A DNA stretch of 10,242 bases from Alphaproteobacteria bacterium (GTDB taxonomy: Bacteria > Pseudomonadota > Alphaproteobacteria > Puniceispirillales > Puniceispirillaceae), in the NCBI GenBank assembly GCA_022425565.1, contig JAKMFG010000330.1, forward strand, positions 1 to 10,242, read 5' to 3'. The position numbers and the translations under genes were made by a program. The notes beneath the pieces were generated by a model, which was not told where the DNA came from, ran no database searches, and saw nothing but the letters and a program-made list of their open reading frames with translations. Positions 6,854 to 10,242 of the stretch are shown here, one piece after another (the first letter of the stretch is position 1; each line of letters opens with the position of its first letter).

Positions 6854-7582
6854 TCAGGCACCAAACAGCTTGTTCCACTCTTCGTCAGACAACGAGCGCA
6901 GGTCTTCCCGCCATTCCGCCCCGACCTTCATGCCGCGCTGTACAGCAGGACGTGCGAACATGGTCTTACGCCAGCGCATGACATTGGGGTAATCCTCGAT
7001 CGCGACATGCTGGCGTTCATAGGTGCGGGTCCAGGGAAAGATGGCGATATCCGCGATGGAATAGTCGCCAGCCACATAATCGCGTCCTTCCAGTTGACGA
7101 TCGAGTACGCCGTAGAGGCGGTTCGCCTCGTTGCTGTAGCGATTGATCGCGTAATCGACTTTTTCCTGTGCATAGAAATTGAAATGGTGCGCCTGGCCGA
7201 GCATTGGGCCGAAACCACCCATCTGCCACATCAACCATTCCATCACCGTCTTGCGGTCAGCGCCGGACACCGGCATCAGCTTGCCCGTCTTTTCGGCGAG
7301 ATACAGCAGGATCGCGCCTGATTCGAACACGCCGACAGGCTCACCACCATCGGCATCGCGGTCGATAATAGCGGGAATCCTGTTGTTCGGGCTGAAGGCG
7401 AGAAATTCGGGCTTGAACTGGTCACCCTGACCGATATTGACCCGGTGGACCTCGTAATCCAGCCCCAGTTCCTCGAGTGCAATTGAGATCTTGTGCCCGT
7501 TTGGGGTCGGGGCGTAATGGAGTTCAATCATGTGGGGGTCCATCGTATGCAGGTCTGTCATCGCGGCAAGTTCACAGAACAT
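6854..7582 (-). CDS. yfcG: Glutathione S-transferase, YfcG/YghU (Nu) type
   Basis: 242-residue glutathione-transferase-fold enzyme strongly resembling E. coli YfcG, a glutathione-dependent disulfide reductase that binds two glutathiones and lacks a catalytic cysteine. The thioredoxin-like domain shows APTPNGHK (24-31; Thr26 and Asn28 are the glutathione-contacting pair), SPNNRIPAI with the cis-Pro (Pro70), and FESGAILLYLAEKTG with Glu87-Ser88. The helical domain shows WQMGGFGPMLGQAHHFNFYA and YSIADIAIFPW, both characteristic of the subfamily. The E. coli protein begins at the equivalent of Met18, so this one has 17 extra residues. That start is chosen because AAGGA lies 8 nt before the ATG at 7582; in-frame ATGs at 7561, 7543 and 7531 are alternatives. 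It faces the flavin-reductase-like gene across an 89-nt divergent gap. The exact physiological substrate is unknown. Confidence 0.94.
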   Translation of the reverse strand: MFCELAAMTDLHTMDPHMIELHYAPTPNGHKISIALEELGLDYEVHRVNIGQGDQFKPEFLAFSPNNRIPAIIDRDADGGEPVGVFESGAILLYLAEKTGKLMPVSGADRKTVMEWLMWQMGGFGPMLGQAHHFNFYAQEKVDYAINRYSNEANRLYGVLDRQLEGRDYVAGDYSIADIAIFPWTRTYERQHVAIEDYPNVMRWRKTMFARPAVQRGMKVGAEWREDLRSLSDEEWNKLFGA

Positions 7583-7590
7583 TACCCGCG

Positions 7591-7595
7591 TCCTT
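7591..7595 (-). promoter_or_regulatory. Ribosome binding site deciding the GST start
   Basis: On the minus strand this reads AAGGA, 8 nt before the ATG at 7582. It favours the longer GST start over three downstream in-frame ATGs, one of which aligns with the usual family N-terminus. Confidence 0.65.
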
Positions 7596-7615
7596 GTAAT
7601 ATAGAAACGCTCAGT

Positions 7616-7631
7616 TCATGTTCCAACATGA
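7616..7631. promoter_or_regulatory. 16-bp inverted repeat, candidate operator between divergent genes
   Basis: TCATGTT at 7616-7622 and AACATGA at 7625-7631 are perfect 7-bp inverted arms around a 2-nt CC centre, in the 89-nt gap between the divergent GST and flavin-reductase-like genes. Size and position suit a dimeric repressor or activator site serving one or both genes. No regulator gene is in the window, so the binding protein is unknown. The symmetry is seen; the function is inferred. Confidence 0.4.
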
Positions 7632-7671
7632 CAAAGGGAAATAAGCCACCTGTCCACAACGGGAATCAGAC

Positions 7672-8289
7672 ATGTTTTTTCTACCGATGCAGCACAAGGC
7701 GGCCGGGCTGTCTCGCAACCCTCTGAAAGCCATCGTCTCGCCACGCCCCATTGCATGGGTGTCGTCGCGCGGTGCGGACGACAGTGTCAATCTGGCGCCA
7801 TACAGCTTTTTCAATGCGGTGTCCGAAGACCCGGCAATGCTGTTTTTCAGCGCCGAGGTTCTTGCCGGCGGCAAGCGCAAGGACAGCCTTCGCAACATCG
7901 AGGAAACGGGCGAGTTCACTGTGAATGTGGTTGGTGAGGCGCAATTTGACGCGATGAATATCTCGTCCGGCAATTATCCATATGGCGACAATGAATTCAT
8001 CCATGCCGGCCTCGAGATGGTGGCATCCGAAACAGTGGCAACACCCCGCGTCGGCGGCGCTGCGGCGGCCATGGAATGCAAGCTGCACGACACAATCCAG
8101 CTCCCACGCAACGCTGACGACAGGGGATATGTGATGGTGATCGGAATCGTAACAGGCATCCATGTCGATGACGCCGTGGTCGTCGATGGCAAGATTGCCT
8201 ATGACCGGTTTGTTCCGATCAGCCGGCTTGGCTATCGCGACTATGGACGCGTGACGGATATTTTTGAGGCTGTGCGGCCGTCTGACTGA
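7672..8289 (+). CDS. Flavin reductase-like, FMN-binding split-barrel protein
   Basis: 205-residue protein of the flavin-reductase-like (DIM6/NTAB) family, which binds FMN in a split beta-barrel. Some members reduce flavin with NAD(P)H for partner monooxygenases, while others are uncharacterised. Family hallmarks: NPLKAIVSPRPIAWVSS (16-32), NLAPYSFFNAVSEDPAMLFFS (40-60), KDSLRNIEETGEFTVNVV (from 70), and MECKL followed by a strand with GIVTGIHV near the C-terminus. Together these are diagnostic of the subfamily in which SPRPI and NLAPYSFFN line the flavin site. The ATG at 7672 has GGGA 7 nt upstream. No monooxygenase is adjacent, so an assigned partner is lacking and a stand-alone redox role is equally possible. 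It diverges from the GST gene, and shared control of two redox genes is possible. The tandem repeat begins 12 nt after its stop. Confidence 0.9.
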   Translation: MFFLPMQHKAAGLSRNPLKAIVSPRPIAWVSSRGADDSVNLAPYSFFNAVSEDPAMLFFSAEVLAGGKRKDSLRNIEETGEFTVNVVGEAQFDAMNISSGNYPYGDNEFIHAGLEMVASETVATPRVGGAAAAMECKLHDTIQLPRNADDRGYVMVIGIVTGIHVDDAVVVDGKIAYDRFVPISRLGYRDYGRVTDIFEAVRPSD

Positions 8290-8300
8290 TCGCCCATAGC

Positions 8301-8356
8301 CATCAACGGCGGGCCATCAACGGCGGGCCATCAACGGCGGATCATCAACCCTGGGA
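8301..8356. repeat. 14-bp tandem repeat, three full copies plus one degenerate
   Basis: The unit CATCAACGGCGGGC occurs at 8301-8314 and 8315-8328, with a two-base variant end at 8329-8342 and a degenerate copy at 8343-8356 keeping CATCAAC. It fills nearly all of the 69-nt gap between two convergent genes. Each unit can form a tiny GCC-ATCAAC-GGC hairpin; with CGCCC just upstream the first copy can make a 7-bp bulged stem (8292-8314). No T-run follows. The length is not a multiple of three and no frame through it looks coding. Copy number could vary between strains. Confidence 0.85.
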
Positions 8357-8358
8357 AG

Positions 8359-9057
8359 TCAGCGCTGTGTGCAGCTCAGGATGCTGGTGCCGACATATCC
8401 CAAAAGTTCCGAAGGCTCAAAATCCAGCAGCAGAATACGGTCTTCGGCCGGGATCACCGCCTGAAAGGGCAGCACGCCCGTCTCGACCTTCTGGCCGTCG
8501 AGAAAAGCCATGCGCACTGTGACCGGTTGCTTTGGATCGAAAGTCGGCTTTTCACGAGCTGCCTTCTTGTCGCCCTCGCCTTCGACATGAAGGTTCAGTC
8601 CCCCGTCAAACAGTGACACTTTGGATTCCGGCCCACCATAAAGCGGCGTCGCCACAGCAATGTTCAGACGTTCAAGCTGGCGGCAGTTCGTCGGCCGTCC
8701 AAGGCTCTGGATGGCCTGCATGATCTGGGCCGGTTTTACCCCGCGCGCGATCTTCTTGGTGACCAGTGCTTTTAGCTGGGCGTTGCTGCCCTGTGCCAGA
8801 TCATCGACCTTGTTCTTCGCTTTCGCCTCGGCAAGCTGGATCTCAAGCCGCTGTAATTCGGTGCTCAGTTCTGCGATCTGCTGATTGTTTTCGAACAGGG
8901 CGCGCTCGGCTTCTGCGCGCAGGCTGCCGGTCTCGGCATGGCCCCACAGCCAGCCAAGCCAGAGAACACCGCCCACAACGAAGACACGCAGCATCAGCGA
9001 GATGTAACCTTTCATCTCGCGGCGCCGATATCTTTCGCGTGTTTCGAAAAAATCCAT
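8359..9057 (-). CDS. Membrane-anchored coiled-coil protein, unknown function
   Basis: 232 residues from the chosen start; no family recognised. Seen in order: a cytosolic N-terminus rich in Arg and Lys (RERYRRREMK, 7-16), one membrane helix at about 19-39 (Trp/Leu/Val-rich), a heptad-like coiled coil at about 45-85 (Glu/Leu/Gln/Ala-rich), then a globular C-terminal region of about 140 residues with strand-like segments (KVSLFDGGLNLHV, PVTVRMAFLDG). The positive-inside rule puts the C-terminus in the periplasm. Cys125 and Cys229 are the only cysteines and both lie outside the membrane, so a disulfide is possible. Start: ATG 9057 gives the cleanest topology but has only a weak ribosome site; ATGs at 9087 and 9123 and a TTG at 9132 would add up to 25 residues without a better case. 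It is divergent from the HD gene and convergent with the flavin-reductase-like gene. It may be an envelope or cell-division accessory protein, which is speculation. Confidence 0.8.
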   Translation of the reverse strand: MDFFETRERYRRREMKGYISLMLRVFVVGGVLWLGWLWGHAETGSLRAEAERALFENNQQIAELSTELQRLEIQLAEAKAKNKVDDLAQGSNAQLKALVTKKIARGVKPAQIMQAIQSLGRPTNCRQLERLNIAVATPLYGGPESKVSLFDGGLNLHVEGEGDKKAAREKPTFDPKQPVTVRMAFLDGQKVETGVLPFQAVIPAEDRILLLDFEPSELLGYVGTSILSCTQR

Positions 9058-9188
9058 GCTGTTTGACTGCCCGTTCTTTGGATTCATTTTTGTTATGGCG
9101 CAGATCAATACATTACCTCTCATAAAAGGCAAGAATGAGACGCCTGTCTTACTTGAAGCCTGCCCATGGACTGGGGCAGGATGTGCCT

Positions 9189-9824
9189 ATGCCTGAACCT
9201 TTGAAATCCAATTCGCGCGGCGCCCGCCGTACACAACAGCCCGGGCGCGCCTGGCAACGCATGCTCAGCGGCCGCAGGCTCGACATTCTCGACCCCTCGC
9301 CGATGGATGTCGAGATCATCGATATCGCACACGGCCTTGCGAGAGTCAGCCGCTGGAATGGCCAGACGAAGGGCCTGTACCCGATGTCGGTGGCGCAGCA
9401 TTCAGTCATGGTCGAGAGATTTGTGTCACAGAACGCGCCCAAGCTAGATACCAGATGGCGGCTTGCAGCCTTGTTACATGATGCGCCCGAATATGTGATC
9501 GGCGACATGATCACCCCGTTCAAATACGCGCTTGGTGGAATTTACCGCGAGATCGAATCGCACCTCTGCGAGGCTATCCACATCCGGTTTGGCCTGCCAG
9601 CCGTCCTGCCAGAGCCTGTATCCAAGGCCATCAAGCGCGCCGACCGCATGGCCGCATGGCTGGAGGCAACCCAACTGGCGGGGTTCAGCAAGGAAGATGC
9701 TGCGAAGATTCTGCAACGTCCGCGCGGTACGCCGGACGAGTTCCGGCTGCGGCCTGTGGCGCCGCAACAGGCTGCAGAAATGTTTCTGAAACGCTTTAGG
9801 CTTCTTGGTGGAGAACGAAGCTGA
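9189..9824 (+). CDS. HD-domain phosphohydrolase, YfbR-like
   Basis: 211 residues from this start. HD-superfamily metal-dependent phosphohydrolase resembling E. coli YfbR, a 5'-deoxynucleotidase acting on dNMPs. The metal ligands are all present: His71 (in VAQHSVMV), His97-Asp98 (in LLHDAPEYVIGDM) and Asp152 (in IKRADRM). Glu101 and Asp106 match the YfbR residues Glu72 and Asp77. The N-terminal AWQRMLSGRRLDILDPSP block is typical of the alphaproteobacterial branch. A deoxynucleotidase role is inference from similarity; related HD proteins act on other phosphate esters. Two starts compete: ATG 9135 with AAAAGG 5 nt upstream, adding 18 residues, and ATG 9189 with AGGA 7 nt upstream. I chose the shorter because conserved sequence only begins near Ala21. 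It is convergent with the next gene across 6 nt. Confidence 0.9.
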   Translation: MPEPLKSNSRGARRTQQPGRAWQRMLSGRRLDILDPSPMDVEIIDIAHGLARVSRWNGQTKGLYPMSVAQHSVMVERFVSQNAPKLDTRWRLAALLHDAPEYVIGDMITPFKYALGGIYREIESHLCEAIHIRFGLPAVLPEPVSKAIKRADRMAAWLEATQLAGFSKEDAAKILQRPRGTPDEFRLRPVAPQQAAEMFLKRFRLLGGERS

Positions 9825-9830
9825 TCGCGC

Positions 9831-10166
9831 CTAATTCACGCTGCTGACTGAACGGGACATAGCCGGCTTTCCTTTGCCGTTATCATTCTTGTCACGGCCA
9901 CCGACAAACCCCTGGGGAGACGGTTCGGCCGGCTTGTCCGGATCATCCTCGACATGAACCGAGTTCAAAAGCGCGCCTGCGCGCTGGATGAGGCTAAGCG
10001 CATCGTCGAGAACGGCGACGGCACGCGCGGTGTTGACATCGTTCAACTGCGCGTTCTTTTCGAACATCTCCCACGTCAGCGTGTTGAGCTGGTCGTTGAC
10101 GCGAACAAGACGCGACTTGCCACGCCTTCTCAGAACACGGATTTTGTTGCTGCGGGTCTGCGCCAT
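9831..10166 (-). CDS. Small basic protein of unknown function
   Basis: 111 residues, not recognised. Residues 6-22 are strongly basic (KIRVLRRRGKSRLVR), which could contact nucleic acid or acidic lipids. Residues 23-70 look helical with regular Leu, Val and Ala spacing (NDQLNTLTWEMFEKNAQL onward), and the rest (about 72-111) is Asp/Lys/Pro/Gly/Ser-rich and probably disordered. There are no cysteines, signal peptide or membrane helix. The start at ATG 10166 is set by an excellent ribosome site (AGGTGGAG, 7 nt upstream); the longer frame to 10226 adds 20 residues across a likely promoter and is rejected. The stop lies 6 nt from the convergent HD gene stop. Strong initiation signals and a sensible composition support a real gene; no function can be assigned. 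Confidence 0.8.
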   Translation of the reverse strand: MAQTRSNKIRVLRRRGKSRLVRVNDQLNTLTWEMFEKNAQLNDVNTARAVAVLDDALSLIQRAGALLNSVHVEDDPDKPAEPSPQGFVGGRDKNDNGKGKPAMSRSVSSVN

Positions 10167-10173
10167 CGGGGTA

Positions 10174-10181
10174 CTCCACCT
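10174..10181 (-). promoter_or_regulatory. Strong ribosome binding site for the small basic protein
   Basis: On the minus strand this reads AGGTGGAG, 7 nt before the ATG at 10166. It is one of the best Shine-Dalgarno matches in the window and settles the start against the longer open frame. Confidence 0.75.
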
Positions 10182-10197
10182 AAAATCAGTTGGGGCT

Positions 10198-10226
10198 AAT
10201 ATACAGAAGTTTAACGAATGGCCCAA
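10198..10226 (-). promoter_or_regulatory. Candidate sigma-70-like promoter
   Basis: On the minus strand, TTGGGC (10226-10221) is followed after exactly 17 nt by TATATT (10203-10198), 5 of 6 matches to the -10 consensus but only 3 of 6 to the -35. Transcription would begin about 25 nt upstream of the start codon of the small basic protein, leaving room for its ribosome site. Spacing and position are good; the -35 is weak. Confidence 0.4.
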
Positions 10227-10242
10227 ATGGTCAAAGTCAGGC

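Noticed and set aside
7598..7626. TTGGAA-17-TATATT promoter for the GST gene (minus strand)
   Set aside because: The hexamers and spacing are good, but transcription would start at about 7591, within the ribosome binding site, leaving no usable leader. A different promoter or a shorter start would be needed.
8301..8356. CRISPR-like array
   Set aside because: The 14-bp units are directly tandem with no spacers and no cas genes nearby.
9831..10226. 20-residue longer version of the small basic protein
   Set aside because: The extension crosses a likely -10/-35 pair and lacks a ribosome site, whereas ATG 10166 has a near-ideal one.
1..10242. Mobile element, prophage or defence island
   Set aside because: No transposase, integrase, phage structural gene, toxin-antitoxin pair, tRNA-flanked attachment site or compositional shift was visible; nearly all genes are recognisable housekeeping families.

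Overview
The window is a dense, GC-rich (roughly 60% by eye) chromosomal stretch of a Gram-negative bacterium, most likely an alphaproteobacterium. The grounds are the cvpA-purF-SDR order, the alphaproteobacterial look of the HD phosphohydrolase, and the tight gene packing. I cannot fix the order or genus. It holds eleven protein-coding genes and no RNA gene, IS element, CRISPR array, phage gene or attachment site that I can see. It reads as housekeeping core genome with three poorly characterised small proteins, not as an accessory island. I did not find a convincing new multi-gene system.

Layout. (1) 33-3022, plus strand: cvpA (four-helix membrane protein), purF (first committed enzyme of purine synthesis) and an SDR oxidoreductase whose GTG start shares one base with the purF stop. 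GC-rich hairpins fill the cvpA-purF gap. (2) 3023-4849, minus strand: mnmC, the two-domain tRNA wobble-uridine modification enzyme. Its stop abuts the SDR stop with no spacer. (3) 4979-6848, plus strand: a cyclopropane-fatty-acid-synthase-family methyltransferase, a YcgN/UPF0260 cysteine-rich protein starting inside the previous gene, and a 59-residue single-pass membrane protein joined by an ATGA overlap. These look like one transcript. (4) 6854-7582, minus strand: a YfcG-type glutathione S-transferase, divergent from (5) 7672-8289, plus strand, a flavin-reductase-like FMN-binding protein. A 16-bp inverted repeat lies between them. (6) 8301-8356: a short 14-bp tandem repeat between convergent genes. 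(7) 8359-9057, minus strand: a membrane-anchored coiled-coil protein of unknown function, divergent from (8) 9189-9824, plus strand, a YfbR-like HD-domain phosphohydrolase. (9) 9831-10166, minus strand: a small basic protein of unknown function, with a plausible sigma-70-like promoter upstream.

How they fit together: purF, mnmC and the HD protein belong to nucleotide or tRNA metabolism. The Cfa-like enzyme modifies membrane lipids. The GST and flavin-reductase-like proteins suggest thiol and flavin redox chemistry. Apart from cvpA-purF-SDR and the cfa-ycgN-small-protein set, the neighbours need not be functionally linked. The architecture is notable for its four convergent junctions, with gaps of 0, 5, 69 and 6 nt, and no recognisable hairpin-plus-T-tract terminator at any of them.
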